From Myxacorys almedinensis A (GTDB taxonomy: Bacteria > Cyanobacteriota > Cyanobacteriia > Leptolyngbyales > Leptolyngbyaceae), in NCBI RefSeq assembly GCF_010091945.1, contig NZ_WVIE01000018.1:1-64000 (forward strand): a stretch of DNA of 64,000 bases, written 5' to 3'. Below, piece after piece: positions 54,726 through 61,981 of this stretch (the first letter of the stretch is position 1; each line of letters opens with the position of its first letter). Both the position numbers and the translations under genes were made by a program. The notes under the pieces are model-generated. The model worked only from the letters and a program-made list of their open reading frames with translations. It made no database searches and was not told the origin of the DNA.

Positions 54726-55469
54726 TTATATGAATACCAACGGTTTGTCTTTGAATGGGGCAAACGCTTCGGCGTCAAATCGGTACAAACTGGCAGGACG
54801 ACCTGCACCCCGCGACACTTTCACTTTCGTATCCGCTAAAAAACCCAATTTTAAAAGGCGCGATCGAAAGTTAGAATAATCTGAAAAATTTTCGCCCAAA
54901 ACCGTGGTGTAAAGCTGATACAAATCGCTCAGCGTAAAGACTTCAGGCAACACATCAAACGCGACCGGACTATACTCCAATTTGTTTTTTAATCGACCAT
55001 GCCCGTATTCCAAAATTTTGTTGTGATCAAACGCTAATTGCGGCAACTGATCCAAGGGATACCAAGCAATTCCACTCACGCCATCAGCAATCAGTTCGGC
55101 ATCGGCAAATCGTACCAGCGCAAAATAACTGACTGAGAGGTAGCGCACCCCATAGCTATCTTCTGCCTCTCGCGGATCGCGATCGGGGCCTCCAAACGTG
55201 TACAGTTGCTCTAGATAAAGATTGCGGACTCGAATCTTCTCCGCCAAAATTCGGTAAGATGCATCTTCCAACGATTCCCCCTGACGCACCAGCGTAGCAG
55301 GCAGGCTCCACTGACCCAAAAACGGCTCTTCTTGGCGCATCACCAGCAGCACCAGCAGGCGATTTTGAGCCGTATCTACGGAAAAGATCGCGTTATCAAC
55401 GCCGACTCTAAAATCTGCAAGGCTCTCTCCTGCTAATGGACTGGCTGTTTTTTTATAGGTACGTCGCAT
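54726..55469 (-). CDS. nrtR: NrtR-like NUDIX transcriptional regulator of NAD metabolism
   Basis: NrtR regulators combine a NUDIX-like sensor of ADP-ribose or related metabolites with a winged helix. The 247-residue protein starts MRRTYKKTASPLAGESLADF at 55469. The NUDIX region reads QWSLPATLVRQGESLEDASY followed by RILAEKIRV, where catalytic NUDIX boxes have RELxEExG; loss of the glutamates suggests sensing without hydrolysis, as in many NrtR proteins. The C-terminal ~70 residues (FTLSDLYQLYTTVLGENFS ... FRSRLLKLGFL ... GAGRPASLYRF) match the NrtR winged helix. It overlaps nadD by 37 bp and lies within the NAD operon, as regulators of this type do. Confidence 0.88.
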   Translation of the reverse strand: MRRTYKKTASPLAGESLADFRVGVDNAIFSVDTAQNRLLVLLVMRQEEPFLGQWSLPATLVRQGESLEDASYRILAEKIRVRNLYLEQLYTFGGPDRDPREAEDSYGVRYLSVSYFALVRFADAELIADGVSGIAWYPLDQLPQLAFDHNKILEYGHGRLKNKLEYSPVAFDVLPEVFTLSDLYQLYTTVLGENFSDYSNFRSRLLKLGFLADTKVKVSRGAGRPASLYRFDAEAFAPFKDKPLVFI

Positions 55470-56029
55470 CCGTAAAGTTGCTCCCGATCGATATATGCTT
55501 GAATCGCGTGGGTGACTCCGGTTAGATCTTCCTGCGTGCGGTATGCTGTTGAGGATACTTCCGGAACGGCAATCTCTGCGATCGCAACGGTTGCCCCCAT
55601 CTGCCGCAAGCGCTCTACATCGGCGGCGTCTAGAGAATAACCCGATCGCGGCACAATCAACACGTTGACATGCTGCAACAGTTCCTCGACATGAAACCAT
55701 TTCGGCAATTGCCGTGCCACGTCAAACCCCACGATCAGCGTAAATTCTGCACCTTGCCAGCGCTGTTTCGCCCGTTCCACGGTCACCACCGTTCGAGCAT
55801 GGCTCAATTCTGGATACACCCAAACATTATGCTTGGGACAGTGCAAATCTTGAATCAGCAGCCGCAGCATTTGAGTGCGATGCTCAAGGGGGGTTTGATC
55901 AGCTTTGAATGGGTTATCGGCAGCCCACACTGCAATTTCGTCAAACTGCGGGGAGAGCGATCGCAAAATCTCTAAATGTCCGATCGTGGGAGGATCAGCA
56001 CTGGTGCCAAAAAGCGCAATCGTCAGCAT
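55433..56029 (-). CDS. nadD: nicotinate-nucleotide adenylyltransferase
   Basis: NadD adenylylates nicotinate mononucleotide to nicotinate adenine dinucleotide, the substrate of NadE. The 198-residue protein starts MLTIALFGTSADPPTIGHLE at 56029, with the nucleotidyltransferase (T/H)xGH motif as TIGH. EIAVWAADNPFKADQTPLEHR, FTLIVGFDVARQLPKWF and VSSTAYR (ISSTxxR-type) complete the fold. An upstream extension to 56092 is possible but not family-like. It follows pncB by about 70 bp and overlaps nrtR. Confidence 0.94.
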   Translation of the reverse strand: MLTIALFGTSADPPTIGHLEILRSLSPQFDEIAVWAADNPFKADQTPLEHRTQMLRLLIQDLHCPKHNVWVYPELSHARTVVTVERAKQRWQGAEFTLIVGFDVARQLPKWFHVEELLQHVNVLIVPRSGYSLDAADVERLRQMGATVAIAEIAVPEVSSTAYRTQEDLTGVTHAIQAYIDREQLYGCDVPIKKQPVH

Positions 56030-56098
56030 AGTTTGGATAACACTGGAAGGATTGTCAATCACTACTCTGACAGTAGCGCATTCCATCGTCAAACCGTT

Positions 56099-57448
56099 CT
56101 AGCGCGACCGATGGCGCGTCTGCTCGGTAAGCTCAAAAAGTGCAGATGACAGTTCAACAGAAACGGGCTGAGCCGCCTCAAACTGACGAGCCGCGATCGG
56201 CAAACTCTGCACAGACCGAGCCGTGCGCTGGGCAATTTCGCTCAGGCTTTCTGGCTTCGCTAGTGGCTGTCCTTGCTTACAGACAAGCTGTAAAAGCGGC
56301 ATCTCCAACCGCGAAGATTCGGAAATAAGACCCAACCGATCTTGGGCAATCACTCCACTTTCAAACCGCCGAAACACTTGCTTCCGCCCCGGATAGGTGA
56401 CTTTTCCAGGGGACTCTTTCATCACCGGAATGCCATCAATTTCGACCAATTTATAAACACCGTTCACTGGAGACCCCGATACTAGCTGCGTGCCCACCCC
56501 ATACCCATCGATACAGGCCCCCGCCGCTCTCAACTCTAAAATCTTATATTCATCCAAGTCGCCGCTGGCAAAAATTGCAATCCCAGGCAACAGGTCTCGG
56601 ACTTGCCGAGACAGAGAAACCAGATCCCCCGAATCAATGCGGACACCGGCTAAGGTTCCGGTACCATCGCTCAGGTGGGAGGACAGTTCACGCGCCGCTG
56701 CGATCGTATCGTACGTATCGATCAGCAACGGTGCACCCGGAAAGTAGCGATGAAATGCGGTAAACGCTTGGGCTTCTGTCCCTTCAGTGGCGCTCAATGC
56801 CATCACTAGCGCATGCGCCATCGTTCCGGTTGGCTGGCGATCGAGCTTTAAGGCTGCCAGCACATTGGAGGTTGCATCTAGCCCTGCCGCTAGCGCCGAT
56901 CGCGCTGCCCAAAGTGAGGCTTGGGGGCTAAAGGCGCGGCGCGTCCCAAACTCTAGCAAGGTGGCTTCATCTCCCGCCGCATCGCGCATTCGAGCCGCAC
57001 GAGTGGCAACCAAGGTCTGATAGTTGATGGTATTGAGAAGGTAGGTCTCAACCAGTTGCGCTTGCCATAAGGGAGCCTCAATTCTCAAAATCGGCTCATT
57101 GGGAAAGACAGCGGTTCCTTCTGGCACGGCCCACACATCCCCCGTAAATCGCCCATTTTGCAGCAGTGCCCAAAAGTTTTGGGGGGCATGATCAAAGATT
57201 CCACTCGTTTTCAGCGATTCAATTTGGGCAGGGCTAAACGTTAGCTTCTTTAAATAGTCCAATGCTTGAGCCAGTCCCATCGCGATCAGGTAGCCAAAGC
57301 CTGGGGGCAGCCGCCGCACCGTAAGCTCGAAACTTGCTTGACGCTGATCCAAGCCTTCTCCTACATAGCAAGCTGCCATTGTAAGCTGATACAAATCGGT
57401 CAGAAGGCTATAGTCTTCTGGGGTTATTGTCAGTTCGGTGTCTTCCAC
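56099..57448 (-). CDS. pncB: nicotinate phosphoribosyltransferase
   Basis: PncB makes nicotinate mononucleotide from nicotinic acid and PRPP with ATP, the entry to NAD salvage. The 449-residue protein starts at a GTG (57446-57448) with AGGAG upstream (EDTELTITPEDYSLLTDLYQ). Family motifs are LTDLYQLTMAACY, LEFGTRRAFSPQASLWAARSAL, AGLDATSNVLAA, TGTMAHALVMAL, LLIDTYDTIAAAR, GVRIDSGDLVSLSRQVRDLL and FASGDLDEYKI. It is the first gene of the operon; two candidate operators lie upstream. Confidence 0.95.
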   Translation of the reverse strand: MEDTELTITPEDYSLLTDLYQLTMAACYVGEGLDQRQASFELTVRRLPPGFGYLIAMGLAQALDYLKKLTFSPAQIESLKTSGIFDHAPQNFWALLQNGRFTGDVWAVPEGTAVFPNEPILRIEAPLWQAQLVETYLLNTINYQTLVATRAARMRDAAGDEATLLEFGTRRAFSPQASLWAARSALAAGLDATSNVLAALKLDRQPTGTMAHALVMALSATEGTEAQAFTAFHRYFPGAPLLIDTYDTIAAARELSSHLSDGTGTLAGVRIDSGDLVSLSRQVRDLLPGIAIFASGDLDEYKILELRAAGACIDGYGVGTQLVSGSPVNGVYKLVEIDGIPVMKESPGKVTYPGRKQVFRRFESGVIAQDRLGLISESSRLEMPLLQLVCKQGQPLAKPESLSEIAQRTARSVQSLPIAARQFEAAQPVSVELSSALFELTEQTRHRSR

Positions 57449-57531
57449 CCGTCTCTCCTAGAATGATCAAGGGTTTTGTGAACAGAGTCTTCAAGGGGCT
57501 GGGAGGCTTAATAGTGCGATCGCATCTCTAG

Positions 57532-57554
57532 ATTATAGTTATTTTAACCAAAAG
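57532..57554 (-). promoter_or_regulatory. candidate operator/promoter site 1 upstream of pncB
   Basis: The + strand core TATAGTTATTTTAACCAAA (from 57534) contains the near-palindrome GTTA-TTT-TAAC. On the minus strand it supplies TATAAT as a -10 box, with TTGACT 15 bases upstream as a -35 box. A near-identical sequence recurs at 57649-57671. I infer an NrtR operator overlapping the pncB promoter. Confidence 0.5.
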
Positions 57555-57648
57555 TCAAGAGCCTAAAATCCTGCGATAGGTCGATTTTTGGCGCGAAAAT
57601 TGCACAAAACCCCTAATAACGCCTAAAAATAACGGTTTATGCTAAATA

Positions 57649-57671
57649 ATTATAGTAATTTGAACAAAAAT
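57649..57671 (-). promoter_or_regulatory. candidate operator site 2 upstream of pncB
   Basis: The core TATAGTAATTTGAACAAAA (from 57651) matches site 1 at most positions over about 20 bp, 117 bp further from pncB. It also provides TATAAT on the minus strand. Duplicated sites of this kind fit cooperative regulator binding or a second promoter; the assignment is inferred. Confidence 0.42.
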
Positions 57672-57735
57672 TTTGTTAGAATGCAGCCCTTATCGCCCAT
57701 CAGCAACTTTAATAATCACTGGCGATCGATCACCA

Positions 57736-59256
57736 TTACTGCTCTGCAATACTCCCAGCGTGAAATCCTGTCACAAATGCGATCGCATCCTCTTGAGTCG
57801 GCAACTGAAACGGCGAAGGCTCATGCAGAAACGCCAGATCCTGTTCAGAGGCAGATCGCTGAATGCGCCGCCTGCCAAAATGCGGATTCTCATACACAGT
57901 CAGCATTTGGTTATTTGAATTCATCAACACCGTTCGTGTTGGAGACTGAAAAAACGGAACGCTCCGAATCGCGATCGGAATCGATTGTAGTTGTTTAATT
58001 GCGTTGACCTGCTGAACGTGCTGGCTCAAATTCGTGACAAGCTGCTGAAATTGCTGAAGCCGTCTCAGATCAGACCGAAACACCTGAGATGGAATCGACT
58101 GAATCACCTTCAAAACAGTGTGCGCCGTCGCCTTGGCATCCTCAAACGGAAAAATAGCCACGTAGGCAGCCAGAAAAAGTTGCACATCACTCTCTAACTC
58201 AAACGTCAAAACCGTGCGGCGGCGATAAACCTCAACACTGGGTGCAGGCACAAACTGACCACAATACCGCACAACCTGCTGATAGGTCACCGCCAACGCG
58301 CAATTCGCATCTGCCCCCAAGCGATCATCAATGATCACCTGCACCGTAGGTGGCTTTTCATTAAAATATTCCTGCGGATTCTCGGTTTGAAATTGGTACA
58401 CCTTACTTTGATCTCCATTCTGGCTCAAGTCAATCCAGCGACACACCGCACCCTCAGTTTTCACCCCAAACGGCGAAACCCCATGTAACTTAACGCCCGT
58501 CAGGGTAGACCCACTCAGATCCGCACCCATCCAATCGACCCCAGCAAGGTTAGCGCGAGTCAGATCGACATGCACCAACGTCGCTTCTAATAATGTGGCA
58601 TGGCTCAGATCGGCTCCGGTCAAATTTGCCCCGCTAAATTTTGCACTGCTCAAATCTGCCCATCGCAAATCGGCACCGCTCAGGTCTGCCCACCGCAAAT
58701 TTGCCCCCGATAAATTTGCCCCTTGCAGATTAGCCCGGCTAAGATTGACCTGTCGCAGTTCAGCCGCTCTCAAGTCTGCCCCTGACAAATCCGCTCCGGT
58801 CAGGTCGCTGCTAGACAGGTTTGCTCCTGTTAGATCTGCACACGTCAACTTCGCATGACGCAGAACGCTACGACTAAGATTTGCCTGAGATAAAACCGCG
58901 TGCCGCAGCGTGGCATCCTTTAAATCAGCACTGCCCAAGTTGGCGCTTCGTAACTGTGCGCCGTTTAGCTCTGCGCGCGTCAGATCAGCACTGCTCAAAT
59001 TAGCATCGCTCAAGATGACGCCGCTCAGATCAGCCAACGTCAGATCGGCTCCACTAAAATTGACGCGATCGCACACCGCTCGGCTTAGATTTGCATTGGT
59101 CAGCTTTGCCAAACTGAAGTTAACTCTAGTAAATTTAGCTTGGCTAAAATTGACACCCGTCAAAACGGCTCCGGTCAGCTTGGTGTCACTGAGGGTGCTC
59201 CCAGAAAACTCTCTCTCGCCTGCTGCGTATTTTTCTAGAATATCCTCAGCCTTCAT
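57736..59256 (-). CDS. pentapeptide-repeat protein with C-terminal globular domain
   Basis: This 506-residue protein has a short leader (KAEDILEKYAAGEREFSGSTL) and then about 45 A(D/N)LXX repeats to residue ~270 (for example ADLSGADLRAAELRQVNL), forming a right-handed beta-helix. The C-terminal ~230 residues are non-repetitive: VQVIIDDRLGADANCALAVTYQQV, VEVYRRRTVLTFELESDVQLFL and a Gln-rich helix (RLQQFQQLVTNLSQHVQQVNAI). I do not recognise this domain. It lies upstream of pncB on the same strand, 287 bp away, and diverges from tyrA. Confidence 0.9.
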   Translation of the reverse strand: MKAEDILEKYAAGEREFSGSTLSDTKLTGAVLTGVNFSQAKFTRVNFSLAKLTNANLSRAVCDRVNFSGADLTLADLSGVILSDANLSSADLTRAELNGAQLRSANLGSADLKDATLRHAVLSQANLSRSVLRHAKLTCADLTGANLSSSDLTGADLSGADLRAAELRQVNLSRANLQGANLSGANLRWADLSGADLRWADLSSAKFSGANLTGADLSHATLLEATLVHVDLTRANLAGVDWMGADLSGSTLTGVKLHGVSPFGVKTEGAVCRWIDLSQNGDQSKVYQFQTENPQEYFNEKPPTVQVIIDDRLGADANCALAVTYQQVVRYCGQFVPAPSVEVYRRRTVLTFELESDVQLFLAAYVAIFPFEDAKATAHTVLKVIQSIPSQVFRSDLRRLQQFQQLVTNLSQHVQQVNAIKQLQSIPIAIRSVPFFQSPTRTVLMNSNNQMLTVYENPHFGRRRIQRSASEQDLAFLHEPSPFQLPTQEDAIAFVTGFHAGSIAEQ

Positions 59257-59422
59257 TCACAAACCCCTGTGCCAATGTCCCGAAAACAAATACCCCGAAG
59301 CTAAATCTCCCAGGGGTGCGGTCACATCCCGTCGTTCCCACCGCACCTTATACCGCACCTTACTTGGTGCTAACGTACCCAGATCCAGATCGAAATTACC
59401 TTGTACGAATTTTAAAGGACTT

Positions 59423-60259
59423 ATGAAAATTGGGATTGTCGGGCTAGGACTAATTGGCGGCTCCTTGGGGTTAGACCTGCGATCGCAAGGGCATGAAATC
59501 TTAGGCGTCAGCCGCCAAGAACGCACCTGCCAAATTGCCATTGCCCGGGGCGCTGTCGATGATGCAAGCCTAGAATTGGCTCTACTTGCCGACACAGATT
59601 TAATTTTCGTTTGCACCCCCATTGCTCACATCCCCTCCACCATTGCCGCCCTTATTCCCAAAATTTCTCCTGCCACTGTTTTAACGGATGTCGGCTCTGT
59701 CAAAGCTTCCATCGTCAACGACATCACTCCCCTGTGGCAAAATTTTGTGGGTGGGCATCCCATGGCAGGCACCGCAGAAAGCGGCATCGAAGCTGCCCTG
59801 CACGGATTATTTGCTGGCAACCCCTACGTGCTCACCCCAACAGACGCCACCCCCAAAGCTGCGATCTCGCTCCTCGAATCAATTCTGCGTCCCTTACAAG
59901 TCAAGCTCCACTACTGCCGCCCAGAAGACCACGATCGCGCTGTAGCCTGGATCTCACACTTACCCGTCATGGCAAGCGCCAGCCTGATCGCTGCCTGCAA
60001 CTCCGACCAAGCCATTTCAGAACTAGCACAAACCCTAGCAAGCTCCGGATTTCGCGACACCAGCCGGGTCGGCGGCGGCAACCCAGAATTAGGCGTCATG
60101 ATGGCACAATACAACACCTCAGAAGTGGTGCGATCGCTCCGATCCTACCGCACGCAACTTGATGCCCTGCTGCACCTCATCGAGCACGAAAACTGGGCAG
60201 ACCTAGAAGCATTCCTCAAAGCAACCCACCAAACCCGACCCAACTATCTCAAACCTTGA
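59423..60259 (+). CDS. tyrA: prephenate/arogenate dehydrogenase
   Basis: TyrA oxidises arogenate (the usual cyanobacterial route) or prephenate towards tyrosine with NADP or NAD. The 278-residue protein starts at ATG 59423 with AAAGGA upstream: MKIGIVGLGLIGGSLGLDLR is the dinucleotide-binding GxGxxG. VLTDVGSVKASIVNDI, FVGGHPMAGTAESGIEAA (GGHPMAG) and ISHLPVMASASLI are TyrA hallmarks. An apparent in-frame extension of about 170 codons upstream lies antisense to the pentapeptide gene and is not coding. Confidence 0.94.
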   Translation: MKIGIVGLGLIGGSLGLDLRSQGHEILGVSRQERTCQIAIARGAVDDASLELALLADTDLIFVCTPIAHIPSTIAALIPKISPATVLTDVGSVKASIVNDITPLWQNFVGGHPMAGTAESGIEAALHGLFAGNPYVLTPTDATPKAAISLLESILRPLQVKLHYCRPEDHDRAVAWISHLPVMASASLIAACNSDQAISELAQTLASSGFRDTSRVGGGNPELGVMMAQYNTSEVVRSLRSYRTQLDALLHLIEHENWADLEAFLKATHQTRPNYLKP

Positions 60260-60292
60260 TCTACTTGCCGATCCAAAACCCCCACCCCGTGC

Positions 60293-60317
60293 AGACCTCC
60301 AATCCGGTTGGAGGTCT
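60293..60317. terminator. strong hairpin between convergent genes
   Basis: AGACCTCCAA and TTGGAGGTCT form a perfect 10-bp stem with loop TCCGG, between the tyrA stop (60259) and the end of the convergent gene at 60325. There is no long T-run on either strand, so it may be a bidirectional stop or stability hairpin rather than a textbook terminator. Confidence 0.55.
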
Positions 60318-60324
60318 AAAAATC

Positions 60325-60813
60325 TCACTCCTGACCAGGCGGGCGCATCGCCTCACGCCCAATCATAGTCAACCCTGCAACCCCTAAACTGACCGACCAA
60401 ACATACGGATGCCAATGGTCATGTAGTTGAGCAACAGCACTCAGTTCAGGATGCAAAATCGACAAGCACAACGCCAGAAACATCGTCATCAAGCCGCCAA
60501 ACCCAACAAAAGCAAGTCCCATCAAAATCCGAGGCGACCTCAGATCAGCGTCAGTAATGCCTTCTAGGTCAAGATGAGCCAATGTCTCAAGCCACGTCTC
60601 AAGCCACTCATCCGCTCGATGAGAAACATCACCCATCGTTAGCGCCACCTGAGATGGCAACAACGGCGCGATCGCAGCTACCGTTCTGACCCGCAGCGAT
60701 CGCTCAGCCTCCTTAAACAGCACCAATGGCTTACGCACCGGAGGTTCAATAAAATCTAACGAACGATCTGATGGCTGAGATCCGTGCTGAGACATCCCTT
60801 GCTCTAGATCCAT
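60325..60813 (-). CDS. hypothetical protein with two C-terminal membrane helices
   Basis: This 162-residue protein has a hydrophilic N-terminal half with an amphipathic stretch (DEWLETWLETLAHLDLEG) and two membrane helices (ILMGLAFVGFGGLMTMFLALC and PYVWSVSLGVAGLTMIG). No family was recognised. An internal ATG six codons in (MSQHGSQPSD) is an alternative start. Monocistronic, convergent with tyrA. Confidence 0.65.
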   Translation of the reverse strand: MDLEQGMSQHGSQPSDRSLDFIEPPVRKPLVLFKEAERSLRVRTVAAIAPLLPSQVALTMGDVSHRADEWLETWLETLAHLDLEGITDADLRSPRILMGLAFVGFGGLMTMFLALCLSILHPELSAVAQLHDHWHPYVWSVSLGVAGLTMIGREAMRPPGQE

Positions 60814-60905
60814 ACTTCCCTACCTATTCCTCAACGCGCTTAGGATCACGTTCATAGGATCAATTGTAGGAAGTTCGCCCCCGATCCGCCGATCATTTTT
60901 TTCAC

Positions 60906-61460
60906 TCATCCATCGCGACCCTGCAACTCATCCAATCTTGCCAACACTTCTCGACTATGCACGATCGGGGTAACGCCCGTAAACGTTGCCCTCAAAACCC
61001 CCGCCGGATCAACAATAAACGTGTGACGCGCTGACCGAATCCCAATCCACGAGCCATACGCTTTGCTCACCAAGCCATTCGCATCAGCCAGCAACGGAAA
61101 CTTTAGCCCCTCAGCGTCACAAAACTCAGCATGAGACGTCACATCATCTGCGCTAATTCCAAGAATCGCAGTACTGCGATCGCCATATTGCGGCAAATCT
61201 TGCTGAAACTTTCGCGCCTCAATCGTACATCCCGGTGTAAAGTCTGCCGGATAGAAATACACCACAACCCACTTACCGCGATACCCTGCTAGCGACACGA
61301 TTCCTTCCCCAGAATTGCTTGGCAGCGTAAAGCCAGGTGCAGGCTGATCAATTGACGGCAACGTTCCACCCAACGCCAAAGCAGGCACTGCACCGCCAAA
61401 ACTCGACAGCAGCACAAAACAGCAAACCCACAAAACACCGAGAAGAGTGCGACGAGACAT
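60906..61460 (-). CDS. PrxQ/BCP-type peroxiredoxin, exported
   Basis: This thioredoxin-fold peroxidase reduces hydrogen peroxide or alkyl peroxides. From ATG 61460 (MSRRTLLGVLWVCCFVLLSS) it has a signal peptide with likely cleavage after ALAL, then PAPGFTLPSNSGEGIVSLAG, WVVVYFYPADFTPGCTIEAR with the peroxidatic Cys in PGCT, and FPLLADANGLVSKAYG. The usual PrxQ resolving cysteine five residues after the first is replaced by Arg (TIEARKF); another Cys occurs in HAEFCDAEGLKF. It likely works in the thylakoid lumen or periplasm. An ATG at 61478 is also possible. Confidence 0.88.
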   Translation of the reverse strand: MSRRTLLGVLWVCCFVLLSSFGGAVPALALGGTLPSIDQPAPGFTLPSNSGEGIVSLAGYRGKWVVVYFYPADFTPGCTIEARKFQQDLPQYGDRSTAILGISADDVTSHAEFCDAEGLKFPLLADANGLVSKAYGSWIGIRSARHTFIVDPAGVLRATFTGVTPIVHSREVLARLDELQGRDG

Positions 61461-61609
61461 AGCAAATATCCTGAGCATAACTTAATAAAAGTTTACCTCA
61501 GTCCTCAACCCTCAATCTCGCTCAGATTCATAGTTTTTCTGAGAAGAGTGGCACACTCCGCCAGCAACCCTCCCCATCAACATTCAGAACCCAGGGCTGC
61601 CGAGCAAGA

Positions 61610-61780
61610 CTAGCGCAACCCAAGCCACGCCAAAACGCCTTGACCCGTAATGTACTCGATCGCAAGGGCAATCACAAACCCAATCATGGCAGCCCGACCA
61701 TTAAGCCGCTCTGCATAATCGTTAAAGCCAAACTTTGGCTCTGAAAATTTAGGGGTTGTAGTCGGTTGGGTGGATGTCAT
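61610..61780 (-). CDS. high-light-inducible protein (HliP/SCP)
   Basis: This 56-residue single-helix protein is translated from ATG 61778-61780 to TAG 61610-61612. The N-terminus is Thr/Pro-rich (TSTQPTTTPKFSEP), followed by FGFNDYAERLNGRAAMIGF, the chlorophyll-binding motif (ExxNGRxAMxGF) shared with LHC proteins. The membrane helix continues FVIALAIEYITGQGVLAWLG. HliPs bind chlorophyll and carotenoid, form dimers in thylakoids and protect photosystem assembly under light stress. Lies upstream of the peroxiredoxin gene on the same strand, 150 bp away. Confidence 0.93.
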   Translation of the reverse strand: MTSTQPTTTPKFSEPKFGFNDYAERLNGRAAMIGFVIALAIEYITGQGVLAWLGLR

Positions 61781-61981
61781 GGGCAGTAGACCTCAGCAAA
61801 AATAAGGAATCAACATCTGTTTCAAGGGAAAGATCAACATTCCAGTTTTACAATTCTTTACCTTGTTGTTCTTATTCTAATCGGGACGGCAGTAAATCGC
61901 TCACGGATCTGCTAAACGGATGGCGGTCATGAAAAATTAGGCACAATAAGCTAGAACCAGAGATCCGTAAGAGAGGGTTAG

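Noticed and set aside
55470-55700. N-terminal extension of the NrtR-like regulator
   Set aside because: It is Arg/Cys-rich and lies in another frame of nadD; the family starts close to the NUDIX domain at MRRTYKK.
57639-57998. Plus-strand 119-codon frame upstream of pncB
   Set aside because: Most of it is antisense to the pentapeptide-repeat gene, and its 5' part is the duplicated operator-like region.
58910-59422. Open frame of about 170 codons joined in frame to tyrA
   Set aside because: It lies antisense to the pentapeptide-repeat gene and its Ala/Lys/Ser-rich sequence mirrors the repeat codons. TyrA proteins start at MKIGIVGLGLIGG, and AAAGGA precedes ATG 59423.
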